From Pedobacter caeni (lineage in GTDB: Bacteria; Bacteroidota; Bacteroidia; Sphingobacteriales; Sphingobacteriaceae), in assembly GCF_900129215.1 (NCBI RefSeq), contig NZ_FQUQ01000004.1:124001-188000 (forward strand): 64,000 bases of DNA. The letters run 5' to 3'. The notes beneath the pieces were generated by a model, which worked only from the letters and a program-made list of their open reading frames with translations, did no database searches and was not told the origin of the DNA. Position numbers and translations under genes: made by a program. Within the stretch, counting starts at the first letter, position 1; each line of letters starts with the position of its first letter. Shown one piece after another: positions 25,729 through 34,889 of the stretch.

Positions 25729-26748
25729 TTACCACATTCTTCTTTGCCCGCTCCACACCTGATACACATTGTTCAGCTGAAGGCCTAACACGATTTCATG
25801 ACTTCCGTTACTCACCTGATTCAAACCGGAAGTCGTGAAATCATAAGCATAAGTCAGGTTTAGCATTTTACCGAGATTCAGCCCCATCATCGCCGAAAAC
25901 GAATCGTCCTTCCGGTAACTTCCACCCAGCCAGAACCGATCCTTGAAAGACATCTTCATATTCAGGTCCGCCGAAAAGGTAGCACTCACGATCTTAAACA
26001 TCACCGAAGGGGTCATTGAAATGTCTTCATCCACAAAAAAACGGTATCCTGAGGTTACAAATAAATGGGGCACTTCCTTACCTGAATTATAATCCCTGTC
26101 CTTTGTAAACGACAATTTTTGGGGCAATACAGATTGAAGGGAAGCACCTGCAAAGAAACGTGCCCCGTACAGCCATACGCCAACGCCCAGATCTGGTTTA
26201 AGCTGAAGACTATTGGTATTCAATACTGCAGGATCCTGTCTCGTCTGATCCTCAAACTGAAGTGAATTGACGTCGAAAGCGATCCTTGAAATTCCTGCAG
26301 CCAGCCCTACAGAAAGGTTTAACGCATTTTGCAATTGCAAATGATAAGCATAAGTTAAATTTACATCTAAGCGGGATATAGCCGCTGCTTTGTCATAAAC
26401 CGCCATTACCCCAACGCCATGATGAGCTGCTGAAGCCATATAGTTCTGCATATAATTCCTGCTCATGGGATGATCTCCTTTATCCGGCAAAGACAATGGG
26501 TTATTCCATAAATAGTCATCTCCAAGCTTCCAGTGTGCAGCTACAAACGAAGTCTGAGGGGCGTTTTCAATCCCTGCCCATTGTCGTCTGTATCCGACTT
26601 TTATATCGGTATAGTTTTCTATACCACTTAAAGCAGGATTCAGCAGGTAATTATTAAAAATATACTGCGTATACTGTGGCCTTTGCTGTCCATGGGCCGC
26701 AAAACCGAGCAGCAATACAATTACGAGGATATAACCTGATCTTCTCAA
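25729..26748 (-). CDS. PorP/SprF-family type IX secretion outer-membrane protein
   Basis: This 339-residue protein has a signal peptide and the typical opening QQRPQYTQYIFNNYLLNPAL, then GYRRQWAGIENAPQTSF. These mark the PorP/SprF family (Bacteroidetes-specific barrel). In Flavobacterium johnsoniae SprF is needed to deliver the adhesin SprB through the type IX system. Here the partner is the 1207-residue surface protein encoded 5 bp upstream on the same strand, an arrangement that matches SprB-SprF pairs. Confidence 0.93.
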   Translation of the reverse strand: MRRSGYILVIVLLLGFAAHGQQRPQYTQYIFNNYLLNPALSGIENYTDIKVGYRRQWAGIENAPQTSFVAAHWKLGDDYLWNNPLSLPDKGDHPMSRNYMQNYMASAAHHGVGVMAVYDKAAAISRLDVNLTYAYHLQLQNALNLSVGLAAGISRIAFDVNSLQFEDQTRQDPAVLNTNSLQLKPDLGVGVWLYGARFFAGASLQSVLPQKLSFTKDRDYNSGKEVPHLFVTSGYRFFVDEDISMTPSVMFKIVSATFSADLNMKMSFKDRFWLGGSYRKDDSFSAMMGLNLGKMLNLTYAYDFTTSGLNQVSNGSHEIVLGLQLNNVYQVWSGQRRMW

Positions 26749-26753
26749 TTAAA

Positions 26754-29700
26754 TTACCTGATTAAAGTTAAAGCCCCGGACTTATCTTTTCTTCCGTTAT
26801 GTGGTCTGATCAGGTAATAGTAGGTACCTACCGGTAATACTTGTCCTTCAAAAGTACCATCAAAAGGCCGGGCATAACCATGACTGCTAAAGACCCTTTG
26901 CCCATAACGGTTATATATCTCTACTGTTGCCGCAGGATAACTGTCGATATTTTCAATATTCCACACCTCATTTAGGCCATCCCCATTTGGCGAAAAGGCA
27001 TTGGGAACCCTGATGTCATCCAGAACTTTCACCTTAACCAGATCTGAAACCGAACAACCGTTAGCAGATCTCACCGTTAAAGTATATTCCGTATCCTGAT
27101 CCGGCTTTACCATAGGATTTAAAACATCATCTCTGCTTAGTCCTGCGGAAGGAGTCCATTTGTATTCCAGACCAGCTCCTGAAGCACTGGCATTCATCGG
27201 CTTCTCTTTTCCCGCAACCAACACAACGAGATCAGAACCAGCATCAATTTCCGGTAAGGGCAAGACTTTAATGTCCTGTAATTGCTCGTCTGTACAACCA
27301 CTGGCAGATTTCAGTTTATACTTGATCGTATGAGTACCTGCCCCAGCCAGTATAGGGTTAAAAAAACCGTCAGAACTAATGCCCGTCCCGGAGAATATGC
27401 TGCTCTCCCCTGTTTTCAACGCATCAGCATTCACCTGAAAGCCATCCTGATTCAAACATACTTCTTGCAAAATATTGAAATGGGCAACAGGAATGGCATG
27501 AAAGGTCAGTTGCTGAATTTTAGTATCTGTACAACCACGAGTTATCAATCCCGAGTTCACCACTAACTTCAAAATTACCGGTTGGCTTTCCGGACTTACA
27601 AAAGCTCCGTAGTTTAAAGTATAGACTTTATTCAACACAGGAGCATTGTCTATCAACTGCGAAACACCATCCAGAAACCACTCCAGAGACCTGATTTTAC
27701 CGCTGCTTAGCGTTGAAGTATTTTTTACCTTGAAAGATTGTCCACTACACAATACGCCAGGCTCTACCAGTTCAAAAGAGGCTACAGGATCAGAGCTGCT
27801 CAGCTCAAAGGAATCATTTTCTTTAGTTACGCTACATCCCGCAGCATTGGTAACCGTTAAGGTGACTTTATATTTTCTGGCTATGCGATATTGATGCCTG
27901 CCTTCTCTATCTGTACTCGTATTTAAAGCACCCGACCCTGGGTCTCCAAAATCCCACAGGTACCTTAAATTCAGGGTCGATCCATCATGATCTTCAGACA
28001 GATTTTCAAAAACAATAACATCACTTACGCAGGCTTCCGGTGATTCAAAATCTACTTCAGGCAGCTTATTCACCCGCAGCTGTACAGTAAAATCATCAGT
28101 ACAACCATCACTCCTTTCGACCTTTAATGTCACGGTATATGTTCCGCTTTCTGCATAGGTATGTTCAGGAATCTCCGCAGGATCGGCAATTTCAAAGATA
28201 TTGCCGGCACTTCCGGGATCTCCAAAGTCCCAATACCACTTATTTATGACTCCCTCTTTTGGAACAGAAAGGTCTCTGAATTTGACAGGTTTCCTCACGC
28301 ATGCATCAGTATGATCGAAATTAGCTTCAGGAACCTTTTTCACATGTATTTGCTTAGGTAAAGAAGATGATGGCCCGCAACCATTTTCATTATCTACTTT
28401 CAGTCTCACCGTAAACTCACCATCTCTAACGTAAATATGCTCAAAAGGAGCCCCGTTATCCCTCACAAGATCACCAGTTCCATCACCAAAATTCCAGGTC
28501 CATTTTAAGATGGCTTTCCCCTTAGGGTCACTCTTGTCCGTAAATGTAACAGCAGTACCGGTGCAGCTATTTGTGCTACTCATTCTGAAGTCAGCCACTG
28601 CCGGAGCAAAAACTTCAAAATCCAGGCTCACCTCTTCCTTAGGTTCACAGCCGGAAGGATTAGGATTAATGGCCTCCACCTTCATCTTATGCTTTCCGGG
28701 CGCATTAAAAACGAGGGGTTGATGATAGTGGTACGTATAGACAGTTACTCCATCAATAACTACAGGGGTTGCCACAGGAGTAGTTAATGCAGGCTGAGGC
28801 ACACCATCAATAACCCAGGTCAGACTACTTGTCGGGTAAGGCAAAGTCAGTACAAATTCTGAAGATGCATTCGTACAAACATCAGGTGTCTTCAACCCCG
28901 TTGTTGTATTGATAATTTCAATATTCTGGAAAAGATTACGGACATCTGCCCCAGCCAGGTATCCATAAGATTCGACACTTCCGTATCCATAGGCAATTGC
29001 CGAAAACCCACCATTAGCGATCAAAGTATGTGTAGGTTTGAGCAGCGAAACCTGGGTCACATTCTCCTGAAGGTAGGAGTAAACACTTCCGGCAATGGGT
29101 ACAAAAGCCGCAACCGGAACTGCACCATTAATCCGGAAAGAGGAAATGTAATCGTTTTTAATGATCACATTGATAAAATGCTGTGTGATCTGGGTCCGGG
29201 GACTTACCTGATCCCTCAATGCGGAATAAACAGTAATCCTGGATAAGGTTTGTTCCAATGGATTCAAAATGGTCATCTCCGGATCTCCGGGATGTACAGG
29301 ATTATTTGAATTGACATTCAGTGGATCACAGCCCTGACTGATCTGATATTGAACAAGACTAATGGGTTCTGATGCTACAATATGGTTCGGCTGACTCGAA
29401 CTAAACTCAAAAAATTCACCTTTATTATAGCTGTTTTTCAGTGGTCCCGGAGAAAAACCAGAACTTCCTGCATTGATCAGCGTACCGTTAATAGTCAGGC
29501 TGGTATTGTCTTTGCTAAAATACACCCTGAAAATATCATGAGGTTTATTGATCATCGGGGCAGTCATAAACTCCTTACCCCATGCAGAGGTTGGGTAGAG
29601 CTGTTGGTAAAGGTTATCACCTCCCTGGGTAGAAGACACCTCCGAACTGCAAAAACCTACCCAGGAGCTCCCCGAAAAGACAGCAATTGGCTGACAACCA

Positions 29701-30377
29701 CCGGCAGCCCCGGCAACTGAAACGATATGCGTTCCGGAAAGATCCTCCGTAGACTGGTATTGGTAAATCTCTCCCTTCATCAGCTCTTTGGTAAAGGTAA
29801 GGCCAGCCTGATGGCGCCCGTTTCTTTCCCTGGCTTTGGGGGTGATTTCTACCTGCGTATGATCTGCAACCCCAATAATCGTAAACTCGGAATAGCCCTG
29901 AACAAGTCTTGGATTCCTGTCCGGACTTTCAATATAACTATTCTGAACATAGGCAGATACATAATACTCCCTCCCCAATACTTTTGTCGGAAGCACCAAT
30001 GTAGCTCCTGACCTTGCGGCATGGAAAATATGGGAATAGACCACAACCGGTTTTTCCGCTGTAATCAGAATGGCCTTATCCTGTTCAATCTCATCCGAAG
30101 TCCCAACATATACATTCAGTAATTTGGGATCAATAAGGATGGCTTTGATTGCATTTGCGCTGATCGTAAACGGAGAACCGGAAATTTTCGTTCCTCCAAT
30201 ACTGACTTCCACTTTTGTATTTACATCAGAGGTGATGTATAAATACAATCTGGAATTGTCGCCATCCACATGAGCAGGATAGGCTACCCAGAACTCCGTT
30301 CCTTTATTGGAAGTGTTCTGGCCATAAGCAAAAGTGAAGGAGAGTAGTAACCATAGCACCAATCTCCATCTTTTCAT
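26754..30377 (-). CDS. Large secreted PKD-repeat surface protein with gliding-type (CHU_C) C-terminal domain
   Basis: This 1207-residue protein has a signal peptide ending FAYGQ. A domain resembling the IgGFc-binding N-terminal domain follows (about residues 20-480; GTEFWVAYPAHVDGDNS near its start). Several PKD-type domains come next (WTWNFGDGTGD, WYWDFGDPGSAG, YLWDFGDPGSGAL). A last Ig-like part precedes the T9SS type B sorting domain (VPNAFSPNGDGLNEVW to the C-terminal GALTLIR). It is expected to be exported by the type IX system and displayed on the cell surface with its SprF-type partner downstream. Possible roles are adhesion or gliding; neither is shown. Confidence 0.92.
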   Translation of the reverse strand: MKRWRLVLWLLLSFTFAYGQNTSNKGTEFWVAYPAHVDGDNSRLYLYITSDVNTKVEVSIGGTKISGSPFTISANAIKAILIDPKLLNVYVGTSDEIEQDKAILITAEKPVVVYSHIFHAARSGATLVLPTKVLGREYYVSAYVQNSYIESPDRNPRLVQGYSEFTIIGVADHTQVEITPKARERNGRHQAGLTFTKELMKGEIYQYQSTEDLSGTHIVSVAGAAGGCQPIAVFSGSSWVGFCSSEVSSTQGGDNLYQQLYPTSAWGKEFMTAPMINKPHDIFRVYFSKDNTSLTINGTLINAGSSGFSPGPLKNSYNKGEFFEFSSSQPNHIVASEPISLVQYQISQGCDPLNVNSNNPVHPGDPEMTILNPLEQTLSRITVYSALRDQVSPRTQITQHFINVIIKNDYISSFRINGAVPVAAFVPIAGSVYSYLQENVTQVSLLKPTHTLIANGGFSAIAYGYGSVESYGYLAGADVRNLFQNIEIINTTTGLKTPDVCTNASSEFVLTLPYPTSSLTWVIDGVPQPALTTPVATPVVIDGVTVYTYHYHQPLVFNAPGKHKMKVEAINPNPSGCEPKEEVSLDFEVFAPAVADFRMSSTNSCTGTAVTFTDKSDPKGKAILKWTWNFGDGTGDLVRDNGAPFEHIYVRDGEFTVRLKVDNENGCGPSSSLPKQIHVKKVPEANFDHTDACVRKPVKFRDLSVPKEGVINKWYWDFGDPGSAGNIFEIADPAEIPEHTYAESGTYTVTLKVERSDGCTDDFTVQLRVNKLPEVDFESPEACVSDVIVFENLSEDHDGSTLNLRYLWDFGDPGSGALNTSTDREGRHQYRIARKYKVTLTVTNAAGCSVTKENDSFELSSSDPVASFELVEPGVLCSGQSFKVKNTSTLSSGKIRSLEWFLDGVSQLIDNAPVLNKVYTLNYGAFVSPESQPVILKLVVNSGLITRGCTDTKIQQLTFHAIPVAHFNILQEVCLNQDGFQVNADALKTGESSIFSGTGISSDGFFNPILAGAGTHTIKYKLKSASGCTDEQLQDIKVLPLPEIDAGSDLVVLVAGKEKPMNASASGAGLEYKWTPSAGLSRDDVLNPMVKPDQDTEYTLTVRSANGCSVSDLVKVKVLDDIRVPNAFSPNGDGLNEVWNIENIDSYPAATVEIYNRYGQRVFSSHGYARPFDGTFEGQVLPVGTYYYLIRPHNGRKDKSGALTLIR

Positions 30378-30392
30378 CTTCTTTTAGCTGAA

Positions 30393-30881
30393 TTAGGCCT
30401 CAGGGTCTATTGTTCCGTTCTCAATTGCGCCCCTCAACAGCTCTTCGAGCTTGTCATTAGCCACAATCAAGCTGGCAATCAGGTCTTTATTCTCCTTTCT
30501 CAACATAAAGAGCTCATAGGCTTTCTCTATATTAATCCGCAGGTCTTCATCCATCCAGGGTTTCTGGATATAACGGTAAACCTGCCCTTTATTGATGGCA
30601 TCAATCACCGCGTTGATATCGGTATAGCCGGTCAGCAGGATTCTGATGGGATCCGGGAAATCAGGAATAATTGATTCCAGAAATTCTATACCCGTCGTTA
30701 CCGGCATCCTTTGGTCGGTTACAATTACATGAATATGCTCTGACTCCAGCACCGTTCTTCCTTCAACTGCAGAATTTGCAGTAAAAACATTGAATTGACG
30801 TCTGAAACTCGCCTTAAAAGCAGTTAAGTTATGGACTTCATCATCAACATAGAGAACGTTTACAGAAGTGTCAGAATTCAT
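30393..30881 (-). CDS. Receiver-only response regulator (copy 1)
   Basis: This 162-residue protein has a receiver domain with DD13-14, phospho-acceptor Asp56 in VIVTDQRMPVTTG, and Lys in YIQKPWMDEDLR. A short helical tail (about 35 residues) follows, with no DNA-binding or enzymatic output domain. It closely resembles the next regulator upstream (31095-31562) and the receiver at the start of the 37055 hybrid kinase. It is therefore probably a phospho-relay partner of the kinases encoded across the divergent intergenic region. No terminator separates it from the large surface-protein gene 15 bp downstream. Confidence 0.9.
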   Translation of the reverse strand: MNSDTSVNVLYVDDEVHNLTAFKASFRRQFNVFTANSAVEGRTVLESEHIHVIVTDQRMPVTTGIEFLESIIPDFPDPIRILLTGYTDINAVIDAINKGQVYRYIQKPWMDEDLRINIEKAYELFMLRKENKDLIASLIVANDKLEELLRGAIENGTIDPEA

Positions 30882-31094
30882 ATAAATCGGGCTTTTTTTG
30901 TTAAATATATTTCAATTATTATTAACAAAGAAACAATTTTAGGATTAAAAGCAGGGCACTTTTAATTCTTAAATAATTACACAAAAAGGCACTAAAATAT
31001 CTCAGCAACAATAGTAAATAAAGAAATCATCAAAAAAAATCCCTTAAAAAATCTCGGCAGATCAGGCCACATCCTGAAAGCAACAATTTAAGGG

Positions 31095-31562
31095 CTAGGA
31101 CAGCAAGCTTTGTCTGAACAAGAACTCAAGCTGCTGATTTACAACCAACAGCTTCTCTGTCAGCTCCCGGTTTTCTTTTCTCAGCGAATAAATTTCATAA
31201 GCCTTTTCAATATTGATCCGCAGGTCTTCAGCCATCCATGGTTTCGCAATATACTTATACACCTGTCCTTTATTGATCGCATCAATAACGGCATTGATAT
31301 CTGAGTACCCTGTTAATAAGATTCTGATGGGATCAGGAAAGTCAGGAATGATAGATTCCAAAAACTCAATTCCGGTAGTCACAGGCATGCGTTGATCAGT
31401 AATGATCACATGAATGAGTTCTGTTTCGAGAACTTTTCTCCCCTCTATGGCGGACTCTGCGGTAAAGACATTAAACATCCTTCTAAACCCTGCTTTGAAA
31501 GAGTTCAGATTGTGTGTTTCATCGTCTATATAAAGAACATTTATGGATGCGTTAGAATTCAT
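31095..31562 (-). CDS. Receiver-only response regulator (copy 2)
   Basis: This 155-residue paralogue of the 30393 gene has DD13-14 and Asp56 in VIITDQRMPVTTG. A central stretch (about residues 52-99) is almost identical to copy 1, and a short helical tail follows. The two copies are 213 bp apart, consistent with tandem duplication. It is divergent from the ThiF-nitroreductase operon, whose kinases probably phosphorylate it. An output domain is missing, so it acts by protein contact or as a phosphate sink. Confidence 0.9.
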   Translation of the reverse strand: MNSNASINVLYIDDETHNLNSFKAGFRRMFNVFTAESAIEGRKVLETELIHVIITDQRMPVTTGIEFLESIIPDFPDPIRILLTGYSDINAVIDAINKGQVYKYIAKPWMAEDLRINIEKAYEIYSLRKENRELTEKLLVVNQQLEFLFRQSLLS

Positions 31563-31742
31563 CTGATGAATTTAATATATTTTTTTTAAATATATTGCTT
31601 TTATAAGCTTCAATGAACTAATTTGGTGGAAAATTTATAAAATCAAAATCTTCAGTCATATATAATTGCTTAATAGACCAGGGTAATCATGCTCATTATT
31701 AGCAGATAACGAATGAATATAATTACATTCTTAATAATAATA

Positions 31743-31782
31743 AAAATTATACTTTCTTTATAACCCTGAAAAGTATAATTTT
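31743..31782. promoter_or_regulatory. 12-bp inverted repeat in the divergent intergenic region
   Basis: AAAATTATACTT (31743-31754) is repeated in inverse at 31771-31782 across 16 bp. It lies 67 bp before the ThiF-nitroreductase start and between the two divergent units. It could be an operator, or a hairpin terminator remnant. A weak -7 box (TATATTTC, 31832-31839) lies downstream. Confidence 0.45.
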
Positions 31783-31848
31783 AATACAATTTTTAGATCA
31801 TCCCCCAGTCCATTACGCATATATTAAAGGGTATATTTCAAAGAACAA

Positions 31849-34179
31849 ATGCAATTAGATAAAGAATTACGTCAACTAACGAAAGCACGAACTTCACAAA
31901 CACAATCGTATAGCGAGATCTATACTCCAATCGTTTATAGAATTGGGAATCAGGAAGATCAATCCGCATTATTAGAGCTGCTACAGGTAAATCCGAACAT
32001 CCAGGTATTTGACAGTATTCAAAATCAGCTGACCGACCTTATCAAAGGACTTAATCCAACCTTAGTACTTAGTAAAGAGCAAATTAGCGAGAAGATCCTC
32101 GAACATTTAAATGGTACAGAACCAGAAGAATATGGCGTTTGGATATATTACCCATGGCTGGAAAAACTCGTTCATATCTTAGATAAAGATGAATTTATCA
32201 TGGTCCGTACCAACCGCAATAAACATAAAATTACCCAGCTCGAACAGGATCAGCTGATGCAGAAAAAAATTGGCGTAATCGGCCTTTCTGTAGGGCAATC
32301 TGTATCCTTAACCCTTGCCATTGAAAGAGGCTGTGGTGAACTGAGGATTGCTGATTTTGACCACCTTGATCTGACCAATTTAAACAGGATCCGTAGTGGT
32401 GTTCAAAATATAGACTTAAGAAAAACTGTAATCGTTGCCAGAGAAATTGCGGAAATTGACCCTTTCTTAAAAGTTGTTTGTTTTCATGAGGGCATAACAG
32501 AAGAAAATATAGACGCTTTCCTTACGGAAAATGGGAAACTCGACCTCCTCATTGATGAGTGTGATGGAATAGACATCAAGATCCTTTGCAGAGTAAAAGC
32601 CAAAGGACATCAGATTCCTGTATTAATGGAGGCCAGCGACCGCGGTACGATAGACATCGAGCGCTTTGACCTTCAGCCGGACCGCCCGATATTACATGGT
32701 TATATCGAGCACCTGGACATTTCAAAAGTAAAACACCTTAAAACAAACGAAGAAAAAATACCATACATCTTACCTATTGCAGGGGTAGAAACTTTATCCA
32801 CCAGGATGAAAGCTTCTATGATCGAGATTCAGCAAACGATTACATCCTGGCCGCAACTGGCCAGCGCGGTCACCTATGGTGGCGGAATTACCGCTGACCT
32901 TTCCAGAAGAATCCTGCTTCAGGAACTTTCGGTTTCGGGAAGGTTTTTTGTCGACATCGAAGAAATCATTGCTGATCCTCCATCTGATGCTCCCAAACCG
33001 GAAATGCCAAAACCTGAAAAAGGAATTTCATTCCCTGAAATCAGGACATTGATTGCCGGTACAAATATTGAAAAGGCGAAGGGTGCTGTTGCACTGGATG
33101 AAACACAGCTGGAGCAGATCATGCAAACCGCCCAAAGGGCAAGCTCTGCGGGGAACAATCAGCCATGGAAATGGTATTATGAACAGGGAACCTTATTTCT
33201 TTTCCATGATACAGAACGTTCTTTCTCCTTTGCGAATCATAAAAACATTGTTGCTTATGTAGGATTTGGGCTGGCATTGGAAAGCCTCCGCCTGAAAGCA
33301 GATTCATTGAATTTAAACCTTCATGAACAGCTCTTTCCGGATCCGAACATCCCAACATTAATTGCCGCATTACAATTCTCTGCTGCTGATCAGCATCAGG
33401 TCAAAGATACCCTGGCCGGCTTAACCGGAATCCGGAATACCAACAGAAACCAGCCTAAAGAGAGAAAACCGGTTTCCACAGAAATACTAAGCACAATCAA
33501 AACTGAAACTGAGCAGGTTTCCGGTGCAAAGATCCATTTCATTGAGGATGAAAACACCATTCGTAAAGTTGCCGATATCATGGGAGAAGCAGATAAACTC
33601 CGCCTTTATACCCCTACCGGACACCACGAATTGTTTAACCTCGAGCTCAGGTTTACCAAAGAAGAAAGCGAAAGAACCGGTGATGGTCTTGACCTGGAAT
33701 CTTTTGGATTAACCCCTGGTGAAGCCATCGGAATGAGGATTGCCAAAGATCCCGAAGTACTTTCTTTATTGAAAAAATGGAAGATGGGTACCGGTTTGGA
33801 ACGACTATCTAAAAAATCAGGAATAGCCTCTTCTGCCATTGCTTTAATTACAATGCCTGCCCATACTTCTGCTGATTTTATCAATGGAGGAAGAGCCGTT
33901 GAACGCATGTGGCTAACCGCCAATCATGCCGGCATCGCCATACATCCTATGACAGCAAGTATTTTACATTTTAACATCCTTAAATATGGTGAAGGCCTTA
34001 ATCAGGACTCATACCTCAAAGACAGATTTACTGAACTGAACGGCATTTTTTACGATTGTTTTTCAACAGTAGACCAAAAAGAAGAAGTTAGTGTGTTTCT
34101 TTGCAGACTATTTTATTCCGAAAAGGAAGACGCGCCCTCAAAACGTTTACCAATTGACAAAATATTCATTCATGCCTAA
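31849..34179 (+). CDS. ThiF/E1-like and nitroreductase fusion (Rv1355c-type)
   Basis: This 776-residue protein has about 130 residues of unassigned N-terminus. A ThiF/MoeB/E1-like Rossmann domain follows (about 135-330) with nucleotide loop IGVIGLSVGQSVSLTLA and acidic ADFDHLDLTNLNRIRSGVQN. A nitroreductase-like FMN domain (about 400-770) starts with QRASSAGNNQPWKWYYEQGT. The layout recalls mycobacterial Rv1355c, whose biochemical role is not known to me. E1-like plus FMN-oxidoreductase activities occur together in azole-peptide (TOMM) enzymes, but no YcaO gene or precursor peptide is visible here. First gene of an apparent five-gene operon. Probable chemistry: adenylation and a flavin redox step. 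Confidence 0.85.
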   Translation: MQLDKELRQLTKARTSQTQSYSEIYTPIVYRIGNQEDQSALLELLQVNPNIQVFDSIQNQLTDLIKGLNPTLVLSKEQISEKILEHLNGTEPEEYGVWIYYPWLEKLVHILDKDEFIMVRTNRNKHKITQLEQDQLMQKKIGVIGLSVGQSVSLTLAIERGCGELRIADFDHLDLTNLNRIRSGVQNIDLRKTVIVAREIAEIDPFLKVVCFHEGITEENIDAFLTENGKLDLLIDECDGIDIKILCRVKAKGHQIPVLMEASDRGTIDIERFDLQPDRPILHGYIEHLDISKVKHLKTNEEKIPYILPIAGVETLSTRMKASMIEIQQTITSWPQLASAVTYGGGITADLSRRILLQELSVSGRFFVDIEEIIADPPSDAPKPEMPKPEKGISFPEIRTLIAGTNIEKAKGAVALDETQLEQIMQTAQRASSAGNNQPWKWYYEQGTLFLFHDTERSFSFANHKNIVAYVGFGLALESLRLKADSLNLNLHEQLFPDPNIPTLIAALQFSAADQHQVKDTLAGLTGIRNTNRNQPKERKPVSTEILSTIKTETEQVSGAKIHFIEDENTIRKVADIMGEADKLRLYTPTGHHELFNLELRFTKEESERTGDGLDLESFGLTPGEAIGMRIAKDPEVLSLLKKWKMGTGLERLSKKSGIASSAIALITMPAHTSADFINGGRAVERMWLTANHAGIAIHPMTASILHFNILKYGEGLNQDSYLKDRFTELNGIFYDCFSTVDQKEEVSVFLCRLFYSEKEDAPSKRLPIDKIFIHA

Positions 34180-34192
34180 TTTAACCTGATAA

Positions 34193-34879
34193 ATGGTAAA
34201 GTTTACAGCATTTAAAGCTACAGACAACGAGGCTTTATGTCATAAGTTTATTGAGGGACATAGAAAGGTACTGGAGATTTATGGAATCACGATGATTACT
34301 TCGGCAAAACACGCCTGGGTTCATCATGAAAATACTTATGTGATCCTCGTAGAGTCCACCGAAGACGGAAGAGCTTTGGGTGGTGCCCGCATTCAGATTG
34401 CCGATGAGGAGTTGCCGCTTCCTATTGAAGATGCCGTGGGAAAACTTGATGCCAAAATCTTTGATCAGCTTGCAGAAAGAAAATTACTGAAAACAGGGGA
34501 GCTTTGCGGCTTGTGGAACTCCCGGGAAATAGCGGGCTTAGGCGTAGGAAGTATCTTTTTAATCCGGGCTTCAGTAGCACTCGCCTATTCCCTTGGTTTA
34601 CACAGTTTATTTGCCTTATGCGCTCCGGCAACAGTCAGGGGTGGAAAAAAAACCGGCTTTGATGTAAACGTTGCCATTGGCAATAATGGCCAGTTCTATT
34701 ATCCAAAACTGGATTTAATTGCCACTGCAGTTATCATTGACAATGTCAGGACTTTGGAAAAAGCAGAACCCGACATCAGAGATCTCGTTTTTGACTTAAT
34801 TAACAACCCTGTACAGGTCCGCTCAGAAAGCGGCCCAAGAGGAGATGTAGATATCATGTACGATTTAAAATATACTTAA
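34193..34879 (+). CDS. GNAT-fold N-acyltransferase (autoinducer-synthase-like)
   Basis: This 228-residue protein starts 13 bp after the ThiF-nitroreductase gene. The sequence pattern fits a GNAT-type acyltransferase: a strand with YVILVESTEDGRALGGARIQ, then GELCGLWNSREIAGLGVG, and a helix-strand set LIRASVALAYSLGLHSLFAL. The layout (Arg after a glycine pair, then E-x-x-G-L-W) is closer to LuxI/FeeM-type N-acyl synthases than to ordinary acetyltransferases. The typical Q-x-x-G-x-A motif A is not clear. The acyl donor and acceptor are unknown. Operon position suggests its product, or substrate, is shared with the fusion enzyme. Confidence 0.72.
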   Translation: MVKFTAFKATDNEALCHKFIEGHRKVLEIYGITMITSAKHAWVHHENTYVILVESTEDGRALGGARIQIADEELPLPIEDAVGKLDAKIFDQLAERKLLKTGELCGLWNSREIAGLGVGSIFLIRASVALAYSLGLHSLFALCAPATVRGGKKTGFDVNVAIGNNGQFYYPKLDLIATAVIIDNVRTLEKAEPDIRDLVFDLINNPVQVRSESGPRGDVDIMYDLKYT

Positions 34880-34889
34880 TTTAGCATTC

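Noticed and set aside
31849..34879. Azole-type (TOMM) peptide biosynthetic cluster
   Set aside because: E1-like and nitroreductase domains are present, but there is no YcaO gene, no precursor peptide, no protease and no exporter in the neighbourhood.
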